In this document: positions 10,360 through 17,774 of the stretch, one piece after another
How the letters are laid out: every line of letters begins with the position of its first letter
Position numbering within the stretch: position 1 is the stretch's first letter
From: CAZJQD01 sp964548165 [NCBI: uncultured bacterium]
Lineage (GTDB): Bacteria > UBA8481
NCBI GenBank assembly: GCA_964548165.1
Contig: CAZJQD010000053.1
Span: 1-22,538, forward strand
Length of the DNA stretch: 22,538 nt
Reading direction: 5' to 3'
Notes under the pieces: generated by a model
What the model saw: only the letters and a program-made list of their open reading frames with translations
Told to the model about the DNA's origin: nothing
Databases searched by the model: none
Position numbers and translations under genes: made by a program

Positions 10360-11213
10360 GACTTGCTCATCTGGACGAAGAGATCGGCCTTGGCAAACTC
10401 GGAGGGCAGGGTCGCGAGGACACGCTTGAGCGTCGCCTCGTCCAATCCCGTCAACGCCCATCCCGAGGGATCGAGCGGGGGGATCTTGCGATCGCCGCCG
10501 GATCCGAGCTTGAGCGTGCGGGCCAGGACGTCGCCGACGTGCACGAACGCCGTCCAGCGCGGAGCGCGCTGGGCATTTCCCGGCTGGTGGTGATAGAAGA
10601 TCACGTCGGTCAACTCCGCCGGCAATCCCCACTTGGTAGCCAGCCATCGCCCGATCTGGGCATGCGAAGAACCCAGGACCTCGCGCTCGGCCTCGTAGAT
10701 GAGGCAATCCTTCTCCTGGACGACCGTGAGCACCTGGTCGAACTCCGCCGGCGCGTACTCGTCCAGGACGACCTTGCCGATGTCATGAATGATTCCTGCC
10801 AGGAAGACGTCCTCGGTGGAGGGATCGTGCGCGGCCTGGGCCAGCATGCGCGCCGCGACGCCCGTCGCAATGCTATGACGCCAGAAGAGCTCGCGGTCGA
10901 AGAGCGAGCGATTGCGGCTGGGAAATGCGGAGAAGACCGTGGCGGTCAGGGCGATGGAGCGAATGGTCTCGAAGCCGAGGATCACGACAGCTTGCTTGAG
11001 CGTCGTGATCTTCCCGGCATACCCGTAGAACGAGGAGTTCACGAGGCGCATCACCTTGATGGTCAAGGACTGATCGGTGGAGAGGATCGCCTCGACATCC
11101 TGCGCACAGGATTCCGGGCTCTTCACGAGCTTGAGGATGCGCGTGACCACGGTGGGCAGCGTGGGCAGATTCTGGATCCGCTCGACGATGCGCCGGATAT
11201 CCGTGCTAGCCAA
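10356..11213 (-). CDS. HDOD-domain signalling protein
   Basis: HDOD proteins are HD-related signalling proteins, often tied to stress, motility or second-messenger responses; exact functions are mostly unknown. The protein has 285 residues. The family opening IQNLPTLPTVVTRIL is at 13-27, and VMRLVNSSFYG at 54-64 is the classic HDOD segment. It retains an HD pair (His143-Asp144 in GIIHDIGK), an upstream His113 and a later FYHHQP. These resemble a catalytic HD site, which many HDOD proteins have lost, so hydrolase activity is possible but unproven. I choose the TTG at 11213, which has a GGAGG ribosome-binding site upstream and overlaps the bioD stop by 8 nt. The longer open frame is antisense-like translation of bioD. 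It ends at the phosphatase start, suggesting one signalling unit. Confidence 0.88.
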   Translation of the reverse strand: MASTDIRRIVERIQNLPTLPTVVTRILKLVKSPESCAQDVEAILSTDQSLTIKVMRLVNSSFYGYAGKITTLKQAVVILGFETIRSIALTATVFSAFPSRNRSLFDRELFWRHSIATGVAARMLAQAAHDPSTEDVFLAGIIHDIGKVVLDEYAPAEFDQVLTVVQEKDCLIYEAEREVLGSSHAQIGRWLATKWGLPAELTDVIFYHHQPGNAQRAPRWTAFVHVGDVLARTLKLGSGGDRKIPPLDPSGWALTGLDEATLKRVLATLPSEFAKADLFVQMSKS

Positions 11214-11880
11214 GGCTCCCCTCCAATTGATCGACCAGTCGCTCCGCGATCGCGTCTTCCCATCGGCCGCGGACGCTCGACCCGGCATCGTAATGGAGTA
11301 TCCCGAGGGGAACAACTCCGGAGAACTCCGCGATGATGTCCGCGTTGCCCTGCGCGACGCCGGCAGGCTCCGGAACCGTCTCCGAGAGGACAAAGCCGGG
11401 CACGCGGATGCCGCGGCCTTGAAGCGCCGCGATCGTGAGCAGCGTGTGGTTGATGGTACCCAGACCCGCGGCGCCGACGACCAGGGCCGGCCAGCCCGCC
11501 TCGGCGTGCCAGTCGAGCCAGGTGACTCCCGGGGCCAGGGGCACCAGCACGCCGCCGATACCCTCGACAAGGAGCCAGCCGCCTGTCAGAGACACGGAGC
11601 GTGCCTCCACGAACGAGAAGACAGCACGGGGATCAAGGGAAGGCTCGCCGGCGCGCATGGCCGCCAGCGGCGCCAGGGGCCGCACGAAACGAACGGCGGC
11701 ATCGCCCTCCAGGGATTCCAGGTCCGGCCATGATCCCTCCGGCGAGCGGCCCGACACGTACGGTTTCACGCACTGAGCGGAGATGCCGGCGCCCCGAAAA
11801 GCGTCCCGGAGACGGCGCGTCACGGCGGTCTTGCCGACGCCGGTGCCCGTCCCCACGACGGCCAGGACGCGAGCCGTCAC
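11206..11880 (-). CDS. bioD: Dethiobiotin synthetase
   Basis: ATP-dependent carboxylase that closes the ureido ring of dethiobiotin, the penultimate step of biotin synthesis. It has 224 residues. The P-loop GTGTGVGKT is at 10-18, the substrate-site Lys-Pro pair at 39-40, the EGIGGVLVPL segment in the middle, and the conserved GLGTINHTLLTI afterwards. These are the standard family signatures. The start is a GTG at 11880, one base after the stop of the small membrane ORF. No other biotin gene (bioA, bioB or bioF) is in the window, so the rest of the pathway must be elsewhere or biotin precursors are taken up. It overlaps the HDOD gene by 8 nt. Confidence 0.95.
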   Translation of the reverse strand: MTARVLAVVGTGTGVGKTAVTRRLRDAFRGAGISAQCVKPYVSGRSPEGSWPDLESLEGDAAVRFVRPLAPLAAMRAGEPSLDPRAVFSFVEARSVSLTGGWLLVEGIGGVLVPLAPGVTWLDWHAEAGWPALVVGAAGLGTINHTLLTIAALQGRGIRVPGFVLSETVPEPAGVAQGNADIIAEFSGVVPLGILHYDAGSSVRGRWEDAIAERLVDQLEGSLG

Positions 11881-11881
11881 G

Positions 11882-12064
11882 TCAGCTCCAGATCGAGACG
11901 ATGACGCTGCCGAGGATGATGAGCCCCATGAGGATGAAGATCAGGAGCTGGACAAAATCGCCCATATTGGAGATGCGCCTGACCGTCCGCTTCGTCTTGC
12001 GGCGGGGCAGGCGCACGGCCAACCAGGGCAGGCGATAGGGAAGAGAGACGAGCCAGCGCCACAT
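11882..12064 (-). CDS. Hypothetical 60-residue single-span membrane protein
   Basis: I do not recognise a family. The predicted protein has a short aromatic/hydrophobic N-terminus (MWRWLVSLPYRLPWLAV), a strongly basic stretch (residues 18-30, several Arg and Lys) and one hydrophobic span (about 37-59) near the C-terminus. The basic stretch before the span would favour a cytoplasmic N-terminus. It begins 6 nt after the moaC stop and ends 1 nt before the bioD start, so it fits the operon spacing exactly, which is the main reason to believe it. The ribosome-binding site is weak. It could be a small regulatory membrane peptide or a chance ORF; no link to biotin or molybdopterin is shown. Confidence 0.6.
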   Translation of the reverse strand: MWRWLVSLPYRLPWLAVRLPRRKTKRTVRRISNMGDFVQLLIFILMGLIILGSVIVSIWS

Positions 12065-12070
12065 GCATCG

Positions 12071-12685
12071 CTACCCGATGTAAATTCCGGAACGCCCGCC
12101 TTCCTTGCGAAGGAGGCGAATGCTTTCGATGATGGCGCCGCGTTCCCGGCCCTTGATCATGTCGTAGAGCGCGAGCGCGGCGGCGGCGGCGCCGGCCATC
12201 GCTTCCATCTCCACACCCGTGCGCGCGACGGCGACCGCGGTCACCCGGATGACGGCCACGGCGGGCTTCCACGCGATCTCCACCGCGACATGGTCGAGCG
12301 ACAGGGGGTGACAGAGCGGGATCATATCCGCGGCGCGCTTGGCCCCCTGGACCGCGGCCAGCCGCACGACGGGCGCCGCATCGCCCTTGGCCAGGGCTCC
12401 CCTTTTCAAAAGGCGAATCGTGGCGGGCGAGAGCCTGACTCGCGATTCGGCCACGGCCAGGCGCCGCGTGACGGCCTTCTCCGAGACGTCGACCATCCGA
12501 AGCGCTCCCTTGGCGTCCACGTGCGTTATCAAGCCCGCCGCAGGAGACTTCGCTGTCCGGGCCCGCGCGAGCGTGCGGGCCCGCGCGAGCGTGCGGGCGC
12601 GCGCCGGCACCCGATCCGCACCTGCCCTGGTGCTCGCGGGCCGCCGACGGCCTCTATGCGCGCCGCCCCCGGCTCCCGCGCTCAT
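12071..12685 (-). CDS. moaC: Cyclic pyranopterin monophosphate synthase (MoaC), with repetitive N-terminal extension
   Basis: Converts the MoaA product to cyclic pyranopterin monophosphate in molybdenum cofactor synthesis. The family core runs from about residue 51 (GLITHVDAKGALRMVDVSEK) to the C-terminus, with MIPLCHPLSLDHV at 121-133 and the TGVEMEAM segment at 156-163. The ATG at 12685 overlaps the metG stop as ATGA and gives 204 residues, about 40-50 more than usual. The extra N-terminus is Arg/Ala/Gly-rich and contains an 18-bp tandem repeat encoding RTLARA. A GTG at codon 26 is an alternative, but the junction favours 12685. No other molybdopterin genes are in the window. Confidence 0.93.
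   Translation of the reverse strand: MSAGAGGGAHRGRRRPASTRAGADRVPARARTLARARTLARARTAKSPAAGLITHVDAKGALRMVDVSEKAVTRRLAVAESRVRLSPATIRLLKRGALAKGDAAPVVRLAAVQGAKRAADMIPLCHPLSLDHVAVEIAWKPAVAVIRVTAVAVARTGVEMEAMAGAAAAALALYDMIKGRERGAIIESIRLLRKEGGRSGIYIG
12558..12604. repeat. 18-bp tandem repeat in the 5' part of moaC
   Basis: Two exact copies of an 18-bp unit (cgggcccgcgcgagcgtg) lie at 12558-12575 and 12576-12593, followed by a partial third copy that diverges after about 5 bases. The repeat is in frame and encodes RTLARA units in the MoaC N-terminal extension. Replication slippage would change length by six codons without a frameshift. Confidence 0.8.
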
Positions 12686-14739
12686 CGAACCTCGCATCCG
12701 GCCGGCATCTCGCGAAGAGGCGCGACCAAGGACAGGCCGGTTCCGTCCGCGGCGCAGAGAACCATCCCTCGCGACTCGATGCCGCGGATCGTGGCGGGCT
12801 GCAGGTTCGCCACGATCACGACGCGTTGCCCCACCATCTGCTCCGGCGCGTACACCGCCGCGATGCCGGCCACGATCGTGCGCGTCTCGGTGCCCAGGTC
12901 GACGGTCAACTTCAAGAGACGATCGGTCTTGGGAACGCGTTCCGCCGCCGTGACCACGGCCACGCGAAGGCCGAGACGTTGCAGGTCGTCGATGCCGGCA
13001 TACGCCGCCTTCGCGCCATCGGGCGACCCCGGCGTTCCCGCCCCGGACGCTGCGCGGGGCGTTTCTCCCCCCGTCGCCTGCGGCGGACCTGTTGTCACGC
13101 CCGGCGCCTTCGTTGTCTCGGTCATCACCTTCTCCTTTGACTTCTGCCTGACGCTCCCGGCGCGCTTCGCGCCTTCGTCGCCGATCGACCCGCCGGCCGC
13201 GACCGGGCGCGCGAAGAGCGGCGCGAGCGTTCCCACCGCGATCACGCCCGACGCGCCGGCCGCCGGCCTGATCGCGGGATCGCCGGTCCCCAGCGCCGCT
13301 GCAAGCGTCACGGCGGATTCGGGGCAGAACGGATACATCATCCAGGCGATCGCCCGGAGCCCGGCCGCGGCGCGCCCCAGGACGCGCGCGGCATCGGGCG
13401 GCTTCTCCCAGGGTCGACGTTCCTGGAGGAGCGCATTCAGGGACCGGGCGACGCGAACCGCGGTGTCCGCCGCCCTGGCGAAAGCGCACGACTCCATCGC
13501 GGCGGCATACGCGCCAATTGCCTCGTCATCCGAGGCATCGTGCTCCAATGTAATTGTACCGCCGCACACGCGATGAGCGAGGCTCACGACGCGGGAGGCG
13601 AGGTTGCCGATGTCGTTGGCCAGGTCGGAGGTCCAGCGCCGCTCAAAGGCCTCCAGGGAGAACGTGCCGTCCTGCCCGAAGGCCACCTCCGCGAGGAGAA
13701 ACCACCGCAAGGCCTCCCGCGCCGCGCGGTCGCCGGCCTCCGGCGCGTAGCGTTCGAGGACATCGAGCGGATCGACGACGTTCCCCACCGACTTGGACAT
13801 CTTCTCTCCCCCCATCGTCCACCAGCCATGAGCGACGAGGCGGCGAGGGAGCGGGAGGCCGAGGGCCATCAGCATGGCGGGCCAATAGACGGCATGCGTG
13901 GTCAGGATGTCCTTCCCGAGAAGATGGACATCGGCCGGCCACCACGAGCCTCCGGCCTGCTCCTTGCCGGCCACGCCCGGTCCTTCCCCGCCCACATCGA
14001 CGCGAGGGCGGCCCGGCGCCAGGTAGCTCGGACCCGAGACGTAGTTGAGGAGCGCGTCGAACCAGACATACGTGACATACTCGGCATCGAAAGGCAGCGG
14101 GATACCCCAGCCCAGGCGGCGACGCGGGCGGCTGATGCAGAGATCCTCCAGTCCCCGGTCCAGGAACCCCAGGACCTCGTTGCGACGGTGCACGGGCAGG
14201 ACGGAGAGCGAGCCATCCTCCAGGGCCGCACGGATCCTCCCCGCGTATCGGCTCATCAGGAAGAAGTAGTTCTTCTCCTGGATGAGCTCCACGCCGCGAC
14301 TGCAGTCCGGGCACGACCCCTCGCGGAGGTCTTTCTCGGTCCAGAAACGCTCGCACGGGGTGCAATACCATCCGCTGAAGTCCCGGGCCTCGATGAGTCC
14401 CTCGTCGTGGAGCTTCTGCAGGGCGTCCTGGACGTAGCGCTTGTGCGCCGGATCCGTGGTCCGCAGGAAGGCGTCCGGCCTGACGCCCAGGGCCTGCCAC
14501 AGCGCCTGGAACCGCGGCGCCATCTCGTCGCAATGCGCCTGCGGCTCGATCCCGCGTGCCCGCGCCGCCTTCTCCACCTTCTGACCGTGCTCGTCCACGC
14601 CGGTCAGGAAGAAGACCTCGTCACCGAGGGATCTCCTGTAGCGCGCCAGGGCGTCGGCGGCGACGGTCGTGTAGGCGTGACCGATATGAGGTCGGTCGTT
14701 GACGTAGTAGATCGGTGTCGTCAGGTAATAGCGGCTCAT
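12682..14739 (-). CDS. metG: Methionyl-tRNA synthetase with C-terminal tRNA-binding domain
   Basis: Class I synthetase that charges tRNA-Met. It has 685 residues. The HIGH motif is at 18-21 and KMSKS at 313-317. A zinc-type insertion has two CxxC-like pairs (Cys126/Cys129 and Cys143/Cys146). After the anticodon-binding helical domain, a low-complexity Ala/Gly/Pro/Thr linker (about 505-580) leads to a Trbp111/EMAP-like tRNA-binding domain (about 580-685), common in dimeric bacterial MetRS. The ATG at 14739 overlaps the holB stop as ATGA; the stop overlaps moaC as ATGA. Within the linker an in-frame ATG at 13125 has its own strong Shine-Dalgarno sequence, so a separate tRNA-binding protein may also be made. 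Confidence 0.97.
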   Translation of the reverse strand: MSRYYLTTPIYYVNDRPHIGHAYTTVAADALARYRRSLGDEVFFLTGVDEHGQKVEKAARARGIEPQAHCDEMAPRFQALWQALGVRPDAFLRTTDPAHKRYVQDALQKLHDEGLIEARDFSGWYCTPCERFWTEKDLREGSCPDCSRGVELIQEKNYFFLMSRYAGRIRAALEDGSLSVLPVHRRNEVLGFLDRGLEDLCISRPRRRLGWGIPLPFDAEYVTYVWFDALLNYVSGPSYLAPGRPRVDVGGEGPGVAGKEQAGGSWWPADVHLLGKDILTTHAVYWPAMLMALGLPLPRRLVAHGWWTMGGEKMSKSVGNVVDPLDVLERYAPEAGDRAAREALRWFLLAEVAFGQDGTFSLEAFERRWTSDLANDIGNLASRVVSLAHRVCGGTITLEHDASDDEAIGAYAAAMESCAFARAADTAVRVARSLNALLQERRPWEKPPDAARVLGRAAAGLRAIAWMMYPFCPESAVTLAAALGTGDPAIRPAAGASGVIAVGTLAPLFARPVAAGGSIGDEGAKRAGSVRQKSKEKVMTETTKAPGVTTGPPQATGGETPRAASGAGTPGSPDGAKAAYAGIDDLQRLGLRVAVVTAAERVPKTDRLLKLTVDLGTETRTIVAGIAAVYAPEQMVGQRVVIVANLQPATIRGIESRGMVLCAADGTGLSLVAPLREMPAGCEVR
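13123..13138 (-). promoter_or_regulatory. Internal Shine-Dalgarno and ATG within metG
   Basis: AAAGGAG (minus strand, 13138-13132) lies 6 nt upstream of an in-frame ATG (13125-13123) at MTETTKAPG in the linker before the tRNA-binding domain. Initiation here would give a 147-residue protein made of linker plus tRNA-binding domain. The spacing is ideal, but the linker would contain Lys/Glu codons by chance too, so use of the site is unproven. Confidence 0.4.
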
Positions 14740-15698
14740 CTCGTCTCGCCGTCCATGTTACTGCCGCCCAAGCGACGTGCAATCGATCCGTCGCGGGCCG
14801 CGCGCCAGGGCTCCTCGGTCCTCCTGGGAGAATCCGACGCGTCCGCGGTCGCGCGGAAGACGGACCACGCCAGGCCGAGATGCGCGTTCGACGCCACGGC
14901 CGCGTCCAGCGCCAAAAGCGCCTCTCGCCAGCCGGGATGCAGAGATGCCGCCGCGGGGATCGCGAGGGCCAGGCGCTCCTGGACCTCCGCGCGCCGAGCA
15001 CCGCGCGGGGGATTCTTTCCCAGGACATCCGCCACCAGTTCCGACACCTCGGCATACTCGGCCCGCAGGGCGCGAGCCCTCGATACGGAACCCTGAGCGG
15101 CCTCCAGGAGATCCAGGGGCACGGGAGTGGTCCCCGCGGCGTCTCCACTGGCGAGAATGGAGGCCAGGTCCCCGGGGCCCAGCGGGCGGAAACGAATGGT
15201 CAGTGCGCGCGAACGGATCGTTGTCGCGAGCATGGCCGCCGACTCGGCCACCAGGACGTACGTGACCCGCTCCGGCGGTTCCTCGATCGCCTTCAAGAGG
15301 CTCCCCTGCATGGCGTCGTTGAGGAGCTCCGCGCGATCGATGATGGCAAGTCGGCGGGGCAAGGCATGAGCCGAGGCCTGGTCTGCCAGGAAGGCGCGAA
15401 GAGCCTCGACCTTGACCTTCACCTGGTCGTCGGCGAAGACGGCCCCAAGATCGATCTCGCGCAAACCCTCGCCATAGGCATTGGCCGCGCACCCCGGGCA
15501 GTGACCGCAGGCGGATCGCTCCCGGCAGCCTGCCGCCCATGCCAGGGCCTTTGCGGTCATGCGCTTCCCGACGCTGGCCGGGCCGACAAAAAGGAGCGCG
15601 GAAGGAAACCGATCCGAGGTAACCATTCCCTCGAGAAGGCGCCGCGCATGGTCCTGGCCCAGGACGTCGGCAAAACGGACGGGCGCGGGCGCGTTCAC
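14736..15698 (-). CDS. holB: DNA polymerase III subunit delta' (clamp loader)
   Basis: AAA+ family clamp-loader subunit that helps load the sliding clamp on DNA. It has 320 residues. The nucleotide-site loop GPASVGKRM is at 39-47, and a zinc module of four cysteines (58, 64, 67, 70; CGHCPGC) follows, as in DnaX and delta'. The region LLNDAMQGSLLKAIEEPPE and TTIRSRALTIRF is typical of the family; the arginine-finger SRC motif appears as SRA. The start is a GTG at 15698, overlapping yaaR as GTGA. Being next to tmk and yaaR matches the tmk-yaaR-holB order known in Firmicutes. It could be called a DnaX-like protein, but the short length and neighbours favour delta'. Confidence 0.92.
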   Translation of the reverse strand: MNAPAPVRFADVLGQDHARRLLEGMVTSDRFPSALLFVGPASVGKRMTAKALAWAAGCRERSACGHCPGCAANAYGEGLREIDLGAVFADDQVKVKVEALRAFLADQASAHALPRRLAIIDRAELLNDAMQGSLLKAIEEPPERVTYVLVAESAAMLATTIRSRALTIRFRPLGPGDLASILASGDAAGTTPVPLDLLEAAQGSVSRARALRAEYAEVSELVADVLGKNPPRGARRAEVQERLALAIPAAASLHPGWREALLALDAAVASNAHLGLAWSVFRATADASDSPRRTEEPWRAARDGSIARRLGGSNMDGETR

Positions 15699-16168
15699 AC
15701 GCGCAGGTCCAGGAGAAGGCCGCGAATCTCCGAGGTCGCCGCCGTGATCGAGAGCGCGTCGGCGTTGCCGCGCGTAACCTCCTCGGCCAGCAAGGCGAGC
15801 TTTTCCTCGACCTGGCGGGCATAGACGAAGACCTTGTTGTTCTGGAGAAAGTGCGCGGAGGGCACCTCCTCCACGCGGTATGCCTCTTTCACGACGCGCG
15901 CCAGGAACGCGGTCACCAGCTCGCGGTACTTCTCGAGCTCCGTGACGGTCTGGCGCTTGACGAGCACCTCTGCCTGCTCATCGAGTCGGCGGACGAGATC
16001 ATCGAGCTCGGCGGTGTACTGGGTACGCTCAACCCCCGCGAGCGCGTCCGAGAACGGCACCGGCGCCACGGATTCCCGGACCCTTGACGAGGAGGAAGAG
16101 GACGCCGGACCGCCCGACGGTGCCGAGGCCCCGGCACTCCCCTGCTTCCCACCGCGTTCGATCTTCAA
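15695..16168 (-). CDS. YaaR family protein (DUF327)
   Basis: A family of unknown function often encoded between tmk and holB. The protein has 157 residues. A Ser/Gly/Ala-rich disordered N-terminus (about 1-35) is followed by a helical domain with the conserved stretch VTELEKYRELVTAFLARVV and the family-type YRVEEVPSAHFLQNNKVFVYARQVEEKL. The start is a TTG at 16168, overlapping tmk as TTGA, with no strong ribosome-binding site, so it may depend on coupled translation. The start is less certain than the identity. Position between tmk and holB is the same as in Bacillus, where yaaQ also lies next to it; no yaaQ is seen here. Confidence 0.88.
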   Translation of the reverse strand: MKIERGGKQGSAGASAPSGGPASSSSSSRVRESVAPVPFSDALAGVERTQYTAELDDLVRRLDEQAEVLVKRQTVTELEKYRELVTAFLARVVKEAYRVEEVPSAHFLQNNKVFVYARQVEEKLALLAEEVTRGNADALSITAATSEIRGLLLDLRV

Positions 16169-16905
16169 GGCTCATCCGCCGGAAAGAACTCCGCCAGCGA
16201 GCGCGCGCCGCCCTTCTCCACCCACTCCCTCACCTCGGTCAGGCGCGGAGCGAGGGCATCGAGGATCGAGCGAAAGGTCGCTTCCCTCCCCCGCCGACGC
16301 CGGATCACCACGATCCGCTCGGGCTCGGCGGCCGCCAGTTGCTGGTAGCCGGCGCGCACGCGGCGATGGAAGGCCACGCCCGCGGCCTCGATCCGGTCCA
16401 GGTGGCCGCCGCGCGCTTCCGCGCGGTCGGCGGTCCGAGCCGCCTGCAGACCCCGGCCGGCGCTGATGTCCAACAGGAGCGTCGTGTCGGGCTTGAGGTC
16501 GGAGGTAGCGATGTGGTTGAGCATCTTCACGGTCTCGACGGGCAGGCGGCGGCCATATCCCTGGTAAGCGACGGACGCGTCCGTGAAACGATCGCTGATC
16601 ACGATGGCGCCGGCGTCAAGGGCGGGACGGATCAGCGTCTCCACGTGATGCGCGCGGATCGATTCGTAGAGCAGGAGCTCGGTCAGGGAGCTGATCGCGC
16701 CCGTGGCGGGATCGAGAAGGATGCCGCGCAAGTGGTCGCCGAAGGGTGTTCCGCCGGGTTCCCGCGTCAGGACGACCTTGCGGCCGCAACGCCTCAGGAG
16801 CGCTTCCAGGGCGCGGGCATGCGTGGACTTTCCCGCGCCGTCCGGCCCCTCCAGCGTGATGAAGTAGCCGCGAGCGCGGGCTCGAACAGGACCGCGGCCG
16901 CTCAC
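16165..16905 (-). CDS. tmk: Thymidylate kinase
   Basis: Phosphorylates dTMP to dTDP for DNA synthesis. It has 246 residues, slightly longer than typical (about 205-220). The P-loop GPDGAGKST is at 20-28. TREPGGTPFGDHLRGILLD, the DRFTDASVAYQGYGR segment and an Arg-rich LID region (TADRAEARGG) follow. About 12 Arg-rich residues (MSGRGPVRARAR) precede the core, and the C-terminal tail is also longer than usual. The start is a GTG at 16905, overlapping parB as GTGA. Its neighbours yaaR and holB fit a conserved replication-linked group. Confidence 0.95.
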   Translation of the reverse strand: MSGRGPVRARARGYFITLEGPDGAGKSTHARALEALLRRCGRKVVLTREPGGTPFGDHLRGILLDPATGAISSLTELLLYESIRAHHVETLIRPALDAGAIVISDRFTDASVAYQGYGRRLPVETVKMLNHIATSDLKPDTTLLLDISAGRGLQAARTADRAEARGGHLDRIEAAGVAFHRRVRAGYQQLAAAEPERIVVIRRRRGREATFRSILDALAPRLTEVREWVEKGGARSLAEFFPADEP

Positions 16906-17774
16906 GGCGTCACCAGGAGCCTCTCCACGAGCTCAATGAGATCGGCCTTGGAGTAATACTCGATGCGGACATGCCCCTTCGTCTCCGAGCCGACGATCCG
17001 GATTGCGCGACCCCAGGTCTTCATGAGGCGGTCCTCGGCGTCAGCGCGAGCCACGTTTCCGGACGAGGGCGACTTCCCCTTGCGCCGCGCGCTCCGGCCG
17101 CCGCCTGTACGTTCCTCGACGGCGCGAGCGGTGAGCCCCTTCTCGGTGATCTCACGAAAGATCGTGAGAGCATCGGATTCCGGAAGACCCAGGAGGGGAC
17201 GGACCTGGCCGACGGTGACCCGGCGGTCGCGAAGCGCCTCCTGCACGATGGCAGGGAGGTGGAGAAGCCTGAGGGCGTTCGAGACGGCGGCACGGGAGCG
17301 CCCCATCCGACGGGCGATTTCCTCATGGCTCAGCTCAAACTCGCGCGCCAGGCGCGAAAAGGCCTCGGCCTCCTCGAGCGGATCGAGGTCCTCGCGCTGA
17401 AGGTTCTCGAGGAGGGCGGCAACCAGCTGGTCGAGGCCGGCGGCCTTGCGGTCGACCACGGCCCGGATCGTCGTAAGCCCGGCAAGCCTCGTAGCCTGCC
17501 AGCGACGCTCTCCGGCAATGAGCTGAAACTTGCCGCCCCCGATGGACGAGACAACGATCGGTTGAATCAGTCCTTCTGTCTTTATGGATTCTGCCAGTTC
17601 CCTGAGTGAATCTTCTGAGAAATTCTTTCTCGGCTGATACGGATTCGGCACTATATCGTCGATAGATAAAACAACATAATCACTGACTATGTTTATGTCG
17701 TTGGATTCATTGGGGAGAATCTTGTGTTTGGGGAGGAGGGAGTCCAAGCCTCGTCCCAGTACCGGTCTCTTCAT
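16902..17774 (-). CDS. parB: Chromosome-partitioning protein ParB (Spo0J family)
   Basis: Binds parS sites, loads CTP-dependent clamps and helps segregate the chromosome origin. It has 290 residues. Start choice: the ATG at 17774 overlaps parA as ATGA and lies 10 nt after a GGGGAGG ribosome-binding site. The upstream ATG at 17783 is only 1 nt from that site. The N-terminus MKRPVLGRGLDSLLP fits the family. CTP-site motifs are visible: NPYQPRK (44-50), GERRWQA (88-94) and ENLQREDLDPLEEA (123-136). The helix-turn-helix follows at about 147-170. A C-terminal dimerisation segment ends the protein. Codons 25-64 are unusually AT-rich compared with the flanks. Confidence 0.97.
   Translation of the reverse strand: MKRPVLGRGLDSLLPKHKILPNESNDINIVSDYVVLSIDDIVPNPYQPRKNFSEDSLRELAESIKTEGLIQPIVVSSIGGGKFQLIAGERRWQATRLAGLTTIRAVVDRKAAGLDQLVAALLENLQREDLDPLEEAEAFSRLAREFELSHEEIARRMGRSRAAVSNALRLLHLPAIVQEALRDRRVTVGQVRPLLGLPESDALTIFREITEKGLTARAVEERTGGGRSARRKGKSPSSGNVARADAEDRLMKTWGRAIRIVGSETKGHVRIEYYSKADLIELVERLLVTP

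Noticed and set aside
8698-10593. Plus-strand 631-codon frame opposite the phosphatase gene
   Set aside because: The minus strand carries intact GAF and PP2C motifs in this interval; the plus-strand translation has no recognisable motif.
10359-10707. Extended N-terminus of the phosphatase up to 10707
   Set aside because: This part overlaps the HDOD coding sequence in another frame by about 350 nt and reads as Arg/Gly/Pro-rich shadow translation.
11214-11570. Extended N-terminus of the HDOD protein up to 11570
   Set aside because: It overlaps bioD and is Ser/Arg-rich shadow sequence; a TTG with a good ribosome-binding site at 11213 fits the family start.
12558-12604. CRISPR array
   Set aside because: The 18-bp units are directly adjacent without spacers and lie in frame inside moaC; this is a simple tandem repeat.
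11783-13576. Plus-strand 597-codon frame opposite moaC and metG
   Set aside because: Antisense artefact of high third-position GC; it crosses several well-supported minus-strand genes.
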